64,000 bases of DNA from Saprospiraceae bacterium (lineage in GTDB: Bacteria > Bacteroidota > Bacteroidia > Chitinophagales > Saprospiraceae): the NCBI GenBank assembly GCA_016722285.1, contig JADKGI010000018.1, positions 1 through 64,000 on the forward strand, in the 5' to 3' direction. Below are positions 49,646-59,632 of this stretch, in pieces. The translations under genes were made by a program, and so were the position numbers. The stretch's first letter is position 1. Every line of letters starts with the position of its first letter. The notes beneath the pieces were generated by a model. It searched no databases. It had not been told where the DNA came from and saw only the letters and a list, made by a program, of their open reading frames with translations.

Positions 49646-52213
49646 TTAAGCTGAATTTCTTCCTGCGTTTATAATTCCAAAAGCACACCGCACTACTATT
49701 TTAATATAGGTGGGCTTTAGAGGATCATCATCATTCATGTCCATAAGTTGGTTTAATGCATACTGCTGAATAGTGTTCAATGGAAGTGTAATCCGCTCTC
49801 TCAATCCAACTGACAATCTCTCAACCGGGTATTCCTGCATCAATAAATTATGTCCTCCGAGCAATAGTAGGTTGGTTTTAGTCAGTTCATATTCATCCTT
49901 TATTATGTTCCAGATAATTCCATGTTTAGGGTGATGGGAAACGTGCGAAGTCAATGGCAAAAATGTCTTGAACAATGTCATCTCACTGTTATCTACCAAA
50001 GTCCGAAAGAAAAGAGACTTCTTGTACAATGCTTTTATATCTTCAAACTTGCCTTCTTCTTTCATTTGCTCCAAAGCAGTCCCTAAGCCAAAAAATCCGG
50101 GCACGTTTTGCTTTATCATATTCCATGAAGCAACAAAAGGGATAGCTCTAAGGTCCTTGATAGTTAATTTCTCAGTTTTGCCTCTTTTTGCCGGCCTGCT
50201 TCCAATATTAGTTTGGCCGAAATACTTAAGCGGGCTGACTTCTGTCATATAATCTACAAAATTTGAATGGTTTTTCAATGACAGATATGATTTCAGGCTA
50301 ATTTCAGCCATTTTAAATATCAGTGCTTCCTCAAGATCAGTGAAGTTTGATTTAGTATCCTTTTGTAGATTATTGGTAATGCCGGCATTAATCAGTTGCT
50401 CGATGTTAAATCTGGCAGAATCTATAATTCCAAAATTTGAACTGACGGTCTGACCCTGGATGGTGAGTTGAATTTCTTTGCTGGAAATATCTTTATCCAT
50501 AGATGCATAAAATTTATGCGTTTTTCCGCCACCACGTGCCGGAGGGCCTCCCCTACCATCGAAAAACAACACGTCAAGACCATACTCCAAAGCCTGTTTG
50601 CTGAGTTCTTCTTTTGCTTTGTATATCATCCAGTTGGCCATAAGATAACCTCCATCTTTAGTACCATCAGAAAACCCAAGCATGATGGTCTGCCTGTGAT
50701 TTCTGCGTTTCAGATGTGCTCGATAATAAGGTAGTTCATATAAGCGCTTCATAATTTCAGGGGCTCTAACCAGGTCATCAACGGTTTCAAAAAGCGGGAC
50801 GACATCTACATCAATCCTGTTTTTATCCCAACCAGCCAGCCCAAACAAGGCCAGCACTTCGATCACATTGAGACTTGTATTACACTGGCTGATAATATAT
50901 CGATGGCAAGCTGCCTCACCATATTCCTGTTGGATTTTCTTAACAGTACTTATTGTTCTGATCGTATCTTTAAATAATTCTGATTCAAAGCTATCCGGAT
51001 TTGCAATTCCTTTGCAGCTAATCAGATAATCAATTTTTTCAGCTTCTGACAAGGCATTATATGATTCGACTGCCTCATTTAATGTAAGATATTGATCAAT
51101 GACAGCAGTGTGAACATCATTCTCCTGTCGGATATCGATAAACGCAAAGTGAAGTCCAAAACAATATACCTTGCTGATCAGTTTATCAACCATTGATGTA
51201 AACAGACCGTTGTGTTGTGACTCCAAAACTTGTTTCACCTCCTGAAGAGGTATGAGAAGATCTTCTGTTGAATTGATAGTAAAATTAGAACGGAGAAAAG
51301 CCTGCTCATATAATCTTGATTCCAGACCAGCTATAATCTGATCAACCCCATTAAAAGTAAGCCTTCTCTTCAATCTCCTCATATCCCTGTAGTAACATTT
51401 AAGTAATGCTATATTGAGTGAAGTAGCTACTCTGTAAGTCGTATCGGCATTGACAAAGGGATTTCCGTCTCTGTCGCCACCCGGCCAAAATCCCATTCGA
51501 ATGACTGGATTTTTTGACGGATCTAAGAATGTAAGACTATCCTTGTACTCAGTTATAATCTCGGAGATACTATTATAAAAAATATTTTCCAAAAACCAGA
51601 TCAGACTTACTGCCTCATCATATGGTGTTGGTTTTTGTTTATTGAGAAAAGGGGTTTTTCCCAATTGCTGAAGAAGTAGATTTACACTTTCTGTATCGTT
51701 TGTACCTAAAGCTACTGCCAGATCATTTATGATACCCAAAACCGATCCCGGATAAAACTGAGTCGGATGCGCTGTTAGTACGAGACGAACACAAAAATTA
51801 TTAAGCTTTTTGATTTCGTTTTCAGACAATTTGATATTCAACAGATTACTTTCCAATTGCTTTAATGTACCCGCCCCTTTAATATCATTTATTTTGCTGT
51901 AACCAGAATCTTCCAAAGCATCAAAAAGAACAATTTGACGCTCAATATATTGCACAAATCTGAAAAGTAGGTCCAACTTCTGCGTTGGTGAATCCAGAAT
52001 GGTATGAACACTAAAAAATTCATTAAGTATTTGGTCGGGCGTTTTGCCATCTGAATAACCGTCTTCGCATTGAGTCAATAGAAGCGACAATAATATCCCT
52101 GTTTTCTCTATCTTATGAAATGGCAATGATAGAAAAAGACTATTATATAACTGAAATTTGATGGCTACATCATTTTGAAAATGTTGGCTACTACGGGATA
52201 ATACGTCTGGCAT
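49646..52213 (-). CDS. ppc: Phosphoenolpyruvate carboxylase
   Basis: 855 residues, full length. Conserved 'LTAHPTQFYPGSV' (catalytic His about residue 150), 'GFWPGGDRDGNP', 'MLGFSDGTKDGGY' and 'FFDGRGGPPARGGGKTHKFY' are present. The last is the form usual in Bacteroidota, differing from the HGRGG-x-x-GRGGGP of proteobacteria. The enzyme adds bicarbonate to PEP to make oxaloacetate for the TCA cycle. A -7 box is at 52241-52248. The N-terminus is unremarkable. Confidence 0.94.
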   Translation of the reverse strand: MPDVLSRSSQHFQNDVAIKFQLYNSLFLSLPFHKIEKTGILLSLLLTQCEDGYSDGKTPDQILNEFFSVHTILDSPTQKLDLLFRFVQYIERQIVLFDALEDSGYSKINDIKGAGTLKQLESNLLNIKLSENEIKKLNNFCVRLVLTAHPTQFYPGSVLGIINDLAVALGTNDTESVNLLLQQLGKTPFLNKQKPTPYDEAVSLIWFLENIFYNSISEIITEYKDSLTFLDPSKNPVIRMGFWPGGDRDGNPFVNADTTYRVATSLNIALLKCYYRDMRRLKRRLTFNGVDQIIAGLESRLYEQAFLRSNFTINSTEDLLIPLQEVKQVLESQHNGLFTSMVDKLISKVYCFGLHFAFIDIRQENDVHTAVIDQYLTLNEAVESYNALSEAEKIDYLISCKGIANPDSFESELFKDTIRTISTVKKIQQEYGEAACHRYIISQCNTSLNVIEVLALFGLAGWDKNRIDVDVVPLFETVDDLVRAPEIMKRLYELPYYRAHLKRRNHRQTIMLGFSDGTKDGGYLMANWMIYKAKEELSKQALEYGLDVLFFDGRGGPPARGGGKTHKFYASMDKDISSKEIQLTIQGQTVSSNFGIIDSARFNIEQLINAGITNNLQKDTKSNFTDLEEALIFKMAEISLKSYLSLKNHSNFVDYMTEVSPLKYFGQTNIGSRPAKRGKTEKLTIKDLRAIPFVASWNMIKQNVPGFFGLGTALEQMKEEGKFEDIKALYKKSLFFRTLVDNSEMTLFKTFLPLTSHVSHHPKHGIIWNIIKDEYELTKTNLLLLGGHNLLMQEYPVERLSVGLRERITLPLNTIQQYALNQLMDMNDDDPLKPTYIKIVVRCAFGIINAGRNSA

Positions 52214-52240
52214 AATTCCTGATTTTATTCAAAACAAATA

Positions 52241-52248
52241 CAAAGATA
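52241..52248 (-). promoter_or_regulatory. Candidate -7 box for ppc
   Basis: TATCTTTG on the minus strand, exact TAnnTTTG, 28 bases upstream of the ppc ATG. Confidence 0.45.
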
Positions 52249-52319
52249 AATAAAAAAAGTAATTTACGATTTTTTATTTGGAACTACTGCCAGATGGGTA
52301 ATATAATCCAATTTAAATA

Positions 52320-53027
52320 TTACCAGTCTTTTTTTGGCTTGCCTGATTTAGGATCCACCCTTCTCAATTTCTGCTGAACCTTTTTTTCTTCATTATCCAT
52401 AATCTCAAGTAGCTTTTCAGCATCGCGACGATTCATTTTCTGGTCATTCTGATTTGAATCATCAGGCTTATTTCCATTCTGTTTTTGATCCTCTTTATTT
52501 TGCTGATCTTTGTTCTTCTGCTCCTCATCCTTTTTATTTTGTTCGTTGTTGTTGTTTTCCTTTTTGTCTTTCTTATCCTCCTGCTTTTTCTGTTGTTGTT
52601 CCTGTTTTCTTAATTCTCTTCTTGCAAGAGCCAGATTTTCTTTCGTTTGGATGTCAGAAGGGTTGTATCTAAGTGCTTTTTTATAGGCGTCCACACTCTC
52701 CTTAAATTTCTGCTTTTTATACATAGCATTTCCCATATTATACTGTGTGGCAGCTCTTTCATGATCATTTGATGCTTTTGAAACGGCATCATCATATTTT
52801 TTTATTGCTTCATCATATCTCTCCTGTTTCATCAGGGAGTTTGCAAGGTTGTATGAGGATTTGACAGATGACTTTGCTGATTCGGCTTTTCGATATTCAG
52901 TTTCAGCTTCTCCATACTTGCCATACTCATATAGCATATCACCATTCCTAAGATTTGTGTGCGCTGATTGTCCATGGAGATCTACAAAAACCGACAAAGC
53001 AATCGCAATAAGGCTGAAAATCTTCAT
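52320..53027 (-). CDS. batC: BatC-like TPR protein
   Basis: 235 residues. Signal peptide (about 1-20), three to four TPR repeats (about 25-135, 'YNLANSLMKQERYDEAIKKYDDAV' in part), then a long charged Lys/Glu/Gln/Asn-rich stretch and a conserved tail 'RRDAEKLLEIMDNEEKKVQQKLR' in part, which is characteristic of BatC in Bacteroides and Leptospira. Probably periplasmic or surface-related; the exact role of Bat proteins is unsettled (aerotolerance, membrane stress). The start overlaps the batB stop by 4 bases. Confidence 0.82.
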   Translation of the reverse strand: MKIFSLIAIALSVFVDLHGQSAHTNLRNGDMLYEYGKYGEAETEYRKAESAKSSVKSSYNLANSLMKQERYDEAIKKYDDAVSKASNDHERAATQYNMGNAMYKKQKFKESVDAYKKALRYNPSDIQTKENLALARRELRKQEQQQKKQEDKKDKKENNNNEQNKKDEEQKNKDQQNKEDQKQNGNKPDDSNQNDQKMNRRDAEKLLEIMDNEEKKVQQKLRRVDPKSGKPKKDW

Positions 53028-54026
53028 AATTTGTCATTTTGCTTTATACCTGATAAAAAGAAAAATTCGATTATAATTAATAATAATGCACCAAAAAGAA
53101 GGTACTGATAATAACTCCTGTATTCAGTAAATGATTTTACTTCCACAGCTCTCTTTTTCAACTTATCTAATTGTTTATTTATATCTGACACAATATCCTC
53201 ATTTTCATTACCTAATTGATAGTATTCTCCATGTCCATTTTCAGCAATGCTTTTAAGCAATTCTACATTAAGAGTTGATTTGACTGGATTTCCATTGCCA
53301 TCCATTTTGTACTCTTCCCGACCTTCAACATTTACAGGAATCAGGCTGCCCCTCTGCTGATCCGACACCGATGGTATAAATATTCCAGCCATTATCGGCA
53401 GCCTTTTTGGCCATATCTATAGCATCACTATCGTGGTCTTCTCCATCGGAAATAATGATGATAGCTTTTTGATTTTTCTCTTTTGTACTCCGCATGGCAA
53501 GATCAATGGCTTCTCCTATCACTGTACCTTGTGTTCCAGCCATATCAGTAGTAGCTGATCTTATAAAAAGTTGAGCAGCAGCATAATCTGTAGTCATTGG
53601 CATTTGGAGATATGCGCCTCCGGCAAAAAGAATCAGGCCCAGCTGGTCTCCTTTTCTTGTTTGGATCAACTGATCTAAAAATCTTTTTGACTTTTCAAGG
53701 CGTGAAGGGCTGATATCGGTGGCATTCATGCTGGCTGATATATCCAAAACAAAAAAAATATCACTTTTATCAACCTTAACTTTTTCTCTTTTTAACCCAT
53801 ATTGCGGATTTACCAATGCAAGAATCAGAAGTAACACAATAAAAATAAAAATACCAAAAATCATATTTTCAGAAAGCGTTCCAATGATTAGTCTTTTTAT
53901 GACGGATTGGGTGCCAAAAGCTTCCTTCCGCTTTTTAAGTTTCATTCTGGAATAAAACCAAATCCCGGCCATCAAAGGCAATATGATCAATAAGTAAAAG
54001 AAATCTGCATTTTCAAATCTGAACAT
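53024..54026 (-). CDS. batB: BatB-like von Willebrand factor A membrane protein (one frameshift)
   Basis: About 333 residues after removing one base at the C run 53349-53352 (plus strand), which joins 'GVGSAEG' to 'SLIPVNVEGREEYK'. Two N-terminal hydrophobic helices (about 8-25, 55-73), a VWA domain with MIDAS 'DISASM' (about 90-95) and 'SDGEDHD', and a C-terminal helix (about 305-325). It pairs with BatA, encoded 4 bases upstream. The VWA domain binds divalent metal and probably docks partner proteins at the inner membrane. Frameshift in a conserved operon gene suggests sequence error. Confidence 0.84.
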
Positions 54027-54030
54027 AATA

Positions 54031-55038
54031 TCAACTTAAAGTCCTGAACAATGTCTGTCCCAGAGTCCAGTAAAAAACAATTAATCCTAACCCAAATAAT
54101 AAAATTATTCCATATTTGTCTTTGTATCTTTTATATACATTTACTTCGATCTCTGTCTTTTCTAATTTGTCAATTTCTGAGTATATGTTTTCGAGGCTTT
54201 TTCTGTCTATTGCTCTGAAATATTTGGCATCAGTCATATCAGATATTTGTTTTAAAAGCTCAGTATCTATCTCGACATTGGCCATTCCAAACATATACTC
54301 TCCATTGTTCAATCGATTGACCGGCGACATGGCCTGCCCCACTGACCCTACAGCAATTGTATATACTTTTACCTTAAATTCTCTGGCAATTTCTGCAGCT
54401 GTGACAGGATTAATGTAGCCTGAATTATTTACACCATCAGTAAGCAAAATAATTATTTTTGATTTTGCCTGACTGTCTTTCAGCCTATTGACAGCTGTAG
54501 CCAGGCCCATACCTATGGCCGTACCATCCTGCAACATTCCGACTTGCAACGAAGTCAGAAAGTCAGTAACTATATTGTGATCTGTTGTCAGTGGGCATTG
54601 TGTAAAAGCCTCGCCGGAAAAAACCACCAATCCTATTCTGTCGTATTTTCGTTTAGAAACAAATTCCTTCGCAACCATTTTGCTGACTTCAAGTCTGTCA
54701 GGATCAAAATCCTTGGACAACATACTGCTGGACAAATCCATTACCATCATTATGTCTATGCCTTCAGCTCTGACCTTTTCTTCAGTAAGACTGAGTTGTG
54801 GGCGAGCCAAAGCAAATATAAAGGCAGTAAAAGCCAATATCTTTAATAACGGCAGATATGTAAATACTTTTTCTTTCCATCCCTTAACACCGATCAGGCT
54901 TCTCAGATCTGATATTTTTAAAACTGGTATTTGGTTTTTACATTCAAAAAACTGCCACCAAATCATCAAAGGAATCAATATCAGACCTAAAAACCAATAT
55001 GGAGATGCAAAATGAATATTTGAAAAATAACCCATCAT
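54031..55038 (-). CDS. batA: BatA-like von Willebrand factor A membrane protein
   Basis: 335 residues. N-terminal helices ('YWFLGLILIPLMIWW', 'LLKILAFTAFIFALA'), VWA domain with 'DLSSSM' MIDAS and 'LLTDGVNNSG', then a C-terminal membrane helix ('GIILLFGLGLIVFYWTLG'). Highly similar in layout to BatB, the two being typical neighbours of MoxR and DUF58 genes. Overlaps the upstream gene's stop by 4 bases; translational coupling likely. Complete. Confidence 0.88.
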   Translation of the reverse strand: MMGYFSNIHFASPYWFLGLILIPLMIWWQFFECKNQIPVLKISDLRSLIGVKGWKEKVFTYLPLLKILAFTAFIFALARPQLSLTEEKVRAEGIDIMMVMDLSSSMLSKDFDPDRLEVSKMVAKEFVSKRKYDRIGLVVFSGEAFTQCPLTTDHNIVTDFLTSLQVGMLQDGTAIGMGLATAVNRLKDSQAKSKIIILLTDGVNNSGYINPVTAAEIAREFKVKVYTIAVGSVGQAMSPVNRLNNGEYMFGMANVEIDTELLKQISDMTDAKYFRAIDRKSLENIYSEIDKLEKTEIEVNVYKRYKDKYGIILLFGLGLIVFYWTLGQTLFRTLS

Positions 55039-56078
55039 ACTTCGTTTACTTCAGAAATGGTTTCTTTTGTGTTTTTAATAAAATCCACTGCTTTTGACAT
55101 AAACGAAGAATGGATATTTTCTTCCGGTTCTGCTTTAGCAAATTTTACCAAATCGGCAATCTGGAGAATATTAGTAAGGTCATGATTATATCTATTATCA
55201 AAACCTGTTTTATTCAACTCTGAAATAATCTCGTCAGTCGTCATCTCCATAGCATTGAAATTATACCTCTCCTTCAGATATTCTCTTACTATTTCTGTAA
55301 GCCCTGATTGGTATTCTTTGATTAATCCTTGTTGCCATAGTTGTTTTTGATCCAGAAGTCTCAAAGCTGTCAATGCTTTTTCATGACATGGTATTTTTAT
55401 TTCAACCATGACTGGTACTAATTGTTGTTTTTTATTCTTCGATTTGTAAAAATAATAGCCCACCAAAGCCATTAGTGAGATACCGGCCAGAATATATATA
55501 TACACCATATAATCTGATATATTGGCATCTTCTTTCAGTATATTTTTTATCGGATTAAAAATGAGTGTGTCTTTTTTCATCAGGTTTTCCGGGAGACTGA
55601 TCACTAAACTTTTGGATTCGCCCTGTACATCAATAATGTCATTGCTATCCGTATTAACTATCGGTGCCGGGATACTGAAAGTACCCTGATTATAGACTGC
55701 AATTTTAATCTTATTCTCTATAATCCTATCACCGCTTGACTCTACAAGCTTAATTTTCTCTATGGGTACAGGATTTTCAAGTGCGTCATGTTTCCAGTCG
55801 CCAAAATCCAGCACCTCAACATCAGCAAATTCGTCCATATTTATGGTGTCACGCTGGTAAGCTTTATTCATTATTTTTTTATAGGCAGAAAAATCAAGGT
55901 TTTTTAATTTTACTCCTGAAGGTACCCTTATTTTGACATCCAAAGTGATCGGGTCGCCAAGACCGGCAGAATCCACAGATATGGTAATAGATGAAGATAC
56001 CTGCCCGCTTATTACATTTGGAAGAAGCATCAAACACAAAACACAATATATCCCGAAATGAAAATTTCCTTTTACCAT
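55035..56078 (-). CDS. Bat-operon membrane protein, unassigned
   Basis: 347 residues. Signal peptide (about 1-25), a beta-rich extracytoplasmic domain (about 30-185), a membrane helix (about 195-213) and a cytoplasmic helical tail with 'TEIVREYLKERYNFNAMEMTTDEI' in part. The position (between DUF58 and batA) and the pattern suit the poorly characterised membrane component of Bacteroidota Bat operons (a protein resembling DUF4381). Overlaps the DUF58 stop by 7 bases and batA by 4. No enzymatic motif. Confidence 0.65.
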   Translation of the reverse strand: MVKGNFHFGIYCVLCLMLLPNVISGQVSSSITISVDSAGLGDPITLDVKIRVPSGVKLKNLDFSAYKKIMNKAYQRDTINMDEFADVEVLDFGDWKHDALENPVPIEKIKLVESSGDRIIENKIKIAVYNQGTFSIPAPIVNTDSNDIIDVQGESKSLVISLPENLMKKDTLIFNPIKNILKEDANISDYMVYIYILAGISLMALVGYYFYKSKNKKQQLVPVMVEIKIPCHEKALTALRLLDQKQLWQQGLIKEYQSGLTEIVREYLKERYNFNAMEMTTDEIISELNKTGFDNRYNHDLTNILQIADLVKFAKAEPEENIHSSFMSKAVDFIKNTKETISEVNEV

Positions 56079-56950
56079 AATTTCTTGGCCCTTCGTTTAA
56101 AAAATAACTGCAAAGCTTTTATATAATCATCCTCAGTCGAAATACTTATCGTATCACTTTTGGCCAATGCAAAAGTCCTCGTAAACTTTTCTTCAGACTC
56201 TCTAAAATATCTTGCATATCGGGCTCTCACTTCAGGATCAGATGAATCAATGAGTTTTTTTATTCCAGCTTCTTCGTCCACAACATATAGTAATCCTACA
56301 TCAGGTAGAGACTGTTCCCTTTTATCAAATATCTTTACCCCAATTATGTCATGTTTTTTTGCTGCAATATTGAGTGCCTGATCGTATTCGTCAGTCATAA
56401 AATCAGATAGAACAAAAGTAATAGTCCTCTTCTTTTCGATATTATTTAAGTATATCAGGGCTTCAGAAATATTTGTTTTTTGCTGACTTGGTGTGAAGTT
56501 TATCAGCTCTCTTATGATTCTGAGGATGTTTTGTTTACCTTTTTTGGGTGGTAGGAACTTTTCAATGTGCCCTGAAAATATAATAGCTCCCACTTTGTCA
56601 TTATTTGTTATGGCCGAAAAAGCGATCACTGCTGCGAGTTCTACCATCACTTCACTTTTAAATCTCGAAACAGTCCCGAAATAGGACGAAGCGGATACAT
56701 CTATCAACAACATAACGGTAAGCTCGCGTTCTTCTTCAAAAATTTTGACATGGGGTCCTCCTGTCCTTGCAGTTACATTCCAGTCAATATTGCGAACGTC
56801 ATCCCCGTATTGATAATCTCTTACTTCACTGAATGCCATACCCCGACCTTTGAACGCAGAATGATATTCGCCTGAAAATACGTGCTTGGTCAGGCCTTTT
56901 GTCTTTATCTCGAGCTTCCGTACTTTTCTGAGCAATTCCGCAGTATCCAT
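56072..56950 (-). CDS. DUF58 domain protein of the MoxR/Bat operon
   Basis: 292 residues, no membrane helix. Conserved 'GRGMAFSEVRDYQYGDDVRNIDWNVTART' in sections and 'LLIDVSASSYFG' with a VWA-like fold and DxSxS-type motif. DUF58 proteins occur with MoxR ATPases, probably as their substrate or adaptor that remodels a VWA complex. 8 bases downstream of the unknown secreted protein's stop. Complete. Confidence 0.88.
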   Translation of the reverse strand: MDTAELLRKVRKLEIKTKGLTKHVFSGEYHSAFKGRGMAFSEVRDYQYGDDVRNIDWNVTARTGGPHVKIFEEERELTVMLLIDVSASSYFGTVSRFKSEVMVELAAVIAFSAITNNDKVGAIIFSGHIEKFLPPKKGKQNILRIIRELINFTPSQQKTNISEALIYLNNIEKKRTITFVLSDFMTDEYDQALNIAAKKHDIIGVKIFDKREQSLPDVGLLYVVDEEAGIKKLIDSSDPEVRARYARYFRESEEKFTRTFALAKSDTISISTEDDYIKALQLFFKRRAKKLW

Positions 56951-56958
56951 GATTTGTC

Positions 56959-58299
56959 TTATTTAACGAAAAAGTATCTTGATTTCAGATTTTGTTCTAC
57001 AGTAGAATATGGTATTATTATCTCTTTTTCACCATAGATTGTATTGAATGATGTGCTGAAACAGATTCCTTCATCTTTCAGACATATATGATTAAAACTT
57101 TGGTTCAGTACCCAAGACTTAGCATTATCGCTCCAGGTAATTGATTTGATCATCTCAGGGATTAAATTTCTGAAATACTCCTTACTATCAAATTTATTAT
57201 CAAAAATATCTTTCAACTCAAGCAGTTTACCATACTTAAGATCATATATAAATGGTATCTTTTCTGTTTGATTATACCATGAAGATTGCATATATATGTT
57301 TCCACTTATTATATCGCTGTCAAATAAATATATATCGACCCAACCTTGTGCAGACAGAATCCACCGATCATTTGTACCTACATCTTCACTTCCTACTGCT
57401 CTTAGTTTTATCAAACTTTCATCAAGCCAATTTTTGAAAGCGGTATTTATCCATTTATTAAACCGTCTGTTGTTGGTCAGCGGCATACTACATACGAGTC
57501 GGCTGTGATAGTCTGCATACTCACAAATAGTATAGTCAAGTGATTCTTCGGATTTTAAGGTATTTACCACATCATACCCATTGGAATCCGGATAAATGAT
57601 AGATATCTTTTCAAGATTTGAAGTATCCAGCATTATTAATTTGTCAGAAAGTACTGAATCATTAAAATCCAATTTAATCAGTTCAACCTGATTTCCTTTT
57701 GCCTCTACAGACATCTTTTGCCTGATATTCGTTCTGTCAGTAAGAATACCGGTGAAAGTGTTCTGATCCCGAGTAAGTTGCAGTTTTACGGGTTGTTCAG
57801 ACACTAATCCTGAATATATGCGGTTCCAAAGATTTTCTACTTTTATTGTGGGTACCAACTTTTGAAAAGCATTGACAAAAGTAAGTTTGAGTGGCAATGA
57901 TAATTTCCTTCTGCCATCTGTCCATATGCCGTCAAAAACTTCTCCATCATATTTCCCATATAAAAATCCGGTCAATTTTGATTCTTTGTTTATTTCAGCC
58001 AATTTTAACTGTTTTTCTGATTCCACACCATCAAAAAAAAAGGTGGTATTGCTGCTTCTCAAAGTATATAGCCCCTTGCAGGTGTGACCATCTGTGCCTA
58101 TTATCATGTCAGCTGTGTGTTTATTATCTATAGTACCGGTCAGATAATTAATCCACAGATTTTTTGTGTTTGTCGGAAACATATTCCGTACATCTGTCTT
58201 GGTGTAGTTCTTTTGGCAAAATAAGGTTGTTTCAATACAATTAATTAAAATCAATATTGCTGCTATTTTAAAAATAATGTTGCTTTTAAATCCAGTCAT
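56959..58299 (-). CDS. Unknown secreted protein with C-terminal DUF3298-like domain
   Basis: 446 residues. Signal peptide 'IIFKIAAILILINC'. Two beta-rich repeats of a 'GxY/GxLxxGxxxxGxW' style (about 50-150 and 165-245), then a C-terminal domain with 'FIYDLKYGKLLELKDIF' and 'EIIIPYSTVEQNLK', resembling the DUF3298/RsiV-type sensor domain. It lies 2 bases after moxR and 8 before the DUF58 gene, so it is firmly part of this operon, where this protein is not a standard member to my knowledge. It may be an extracytoplasmic ligand-binding partner. Confidence 0.65.
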   Translation of the reverse strand: MTGFKSNIIFKIAAILILINCIETTLFCQKNYTKTDVRNMFPTNTKNLWINYLTGTIDNKHTADMIIGTDGHTCKGLYTLRSSNTTFFFDGVESEKQLKLAEINKESKLTGFLYGKYDGEVFDGIWTDGRRKLSLPLKLTFVNAFQKLVPTIKVENLWNRIYSGLVSEQPVKLQLTRDQNTFTGILTDRTNIRQKMSVEAKGNQVELIKLDFNDSVLSDKLIMLDTSNLEKISIIYPDSNGYDVVNTLKSEESLDYTICEYADYHSRLVCSMPLTNNRRFNKWINTAFKNWLDESLIKLRAVGSEDVGTNDRWILSAQGWVDIYLFDSDIISGNIYMQSSWYNQTEKIPFIYDLKYGKLLELKDIFDNKFDSKEYFRNLIPEMIKSITWSDNAKSWVLNQSFNHICLKDEGICFSTSFNTIYGEKEIIIPYSTVEQNLKSRYFFVK

Positions 58300-58301
58300 T
58301 A

Positions 58302-59303
58302 TTAAGGAACTGGTATCGTATTGATAATCTTTGTAATTATGTCTTCCTGAGTCACATTTTCAGCTTCGGCCTCATAGCTCAATCCTATACGATGTCTAAG
58401 TACGTCTTTACACACATTCCTCACATCATCCGGTAATACATACCCTCTTCGCTGCATAAAAGCGTGGGCTTTGGCCGCTATAGCCAAATTGATACTAGCC
58501 CGTGGAGATGCCCCATAGCTTATCAGTGCTTTTATGCTATCCAGTTTGAACTGCTCAGGATATCGGGTTGCGAATACAATGTCTATTATATAGTTTTCGA
58601 TTTTTTCATCCATATAGACTTTCTTCACAGATTCACGCGCTTTTAATATTGTCGCAGGATCAATAACTGCATTAATTTTTTGCGTTATCTCACCAAGAAT
58701 ATTTTTACGGATGATCATTTTTTCTTCTTCTCTTGATGGGTATCCGATATTTACTTTAAGCATAAACCGATCGACCTGAGCCTCAGGAAGCGGATATGTG
58801 CCTTCCTGCTCAATCGGATTCTGTGTGGCCAATACAAGAAAGGGTTCTTCCAACTTGTAAGTTTCTTTACCTATTGTCACCTGTTTTTCCTGCATAGCTT
58901 CAAGCAAAGCACTTTGCACTTTGGCAGGCGCACGATTTATTTCATCTGCAAGTATAAAATTGGCAAAAATTGGCCCTTTTCGTACCGAAAATTCATTCTT
59001 ACCGGGATTATATATCATCGTACCAATGATGTCAGAAGGAAGTAAATCAGGAGTAAACTGAATCCTTTTAAAATCAGTTTTAATAGCAGATGCCAAGGTC
59101 TTTATTGCCAGAGTTTTTGCTAATCCCGGCAGGCCCTCAAGCAAGATGTGTCCCTGAGCAAGTAATCCCAGTAACAATCTGTCCACCATGTGTTTTTGCC
59201 CTACTATTACCTTTGAAGTTTCAGCATTTAGCGCCTCCATAAATGCGCTGTCGATGTATATTTGCTGATTTAATGCTTCTATATCCACAGATGTCTGCAC
59301 CAT
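58302..59303 (-). CDS. MoxR family AAA+ ATPase
   Basis: 333 residues. Walker A 'LLEGLPGLAKTLAIKT' (GxPGxxKT, as in MoxR), Walker B 'FILADEINRAPAKVQSALLEAMQE' in part, 'VLATQNPIEQEGTYPLPEAQVDRFML' in part, and the sensor-2 'YGASPRASINL'. MoxR chaperone-like ATPases remodel VWA-domain partner proteins. First gene of the seven-gene minus-strand operon moxR-unknown-DUF58-unassigned-batA-batB-batC. ATP-dependent remodelling at the cytoplasmic side is the likely role. Confidence 0.92.
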   Translation of the reverse strand: MVQTSVDIEALNQQIYIDSAFMEALNAETSKVIVGQKHMVDRLLLGLLAQGHILLEGLPGLAKTLAIKTLASAIKTDFKRIQFTPDLLPSDIIGTMIYNPGKNEFSVRKGPIFANFILADEINRAPAKVQSALLEAMQEKQVTIGKETYKLEEPFLVLATQNPIEQEGTYPLPEAQVDRFMLKVNIGYPSREEEKMIIRKNILGEITQKINAVIDPATILKARESVKKVYMDEKIENYIIDIVFATRYPEQFKLDSIKALISYGASPRASINLAIAAKAHAFMQRRGYVLPDDVRNVCKDVLRHRIGLSYEAEAENVTQEDIITKIINTIPVP

Positions 59304-59632
59304 AATTAGAGTGATTTTTTAATTATTAAAATTTGTACAGGGATGCAAATATCGCAAAATTATTCGACAGACCTGTCATTCACACAAAAGGAAATTAATT
59401 GATATCTTCATAAATGAGTTAATAATAAATAGTTACCCCCAAGTGTCAATGTACCATAAATTTCGTTGCATATTGTGAAATGGTGTGCAATACTTTTTGT
59501 TTTTGTATTTATGGGGCCGGGGCGAATTATTCCTCAATTGATTATTATTATTTATTTTTAACTAATTCTTAACTTCACTTGTTACATAATGTAATTTTTG
59601 TAATTGTTCTTTCTCTTAAGGTCCAAATAATT
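59304..59632. other. Divergent intergenic region upstream of moxR and the exported protein
   Basis: 329 AT-rich bases. TTGCA/TGCAA inverted repeat near 59465-59490 and a GC patch (GGGGCCGGGGCG at about 59513). No gene or RNA recognised; the regulatory role is unproven. Confidence 0.35.

Noticed and set aside
49646..52213. Unusual RGG motif in PEP carboxylase
   Set aside because: FDGRGGPPARGGGK is, to my knowledge, the normal form in Bacteroidota PEP carboxylases.
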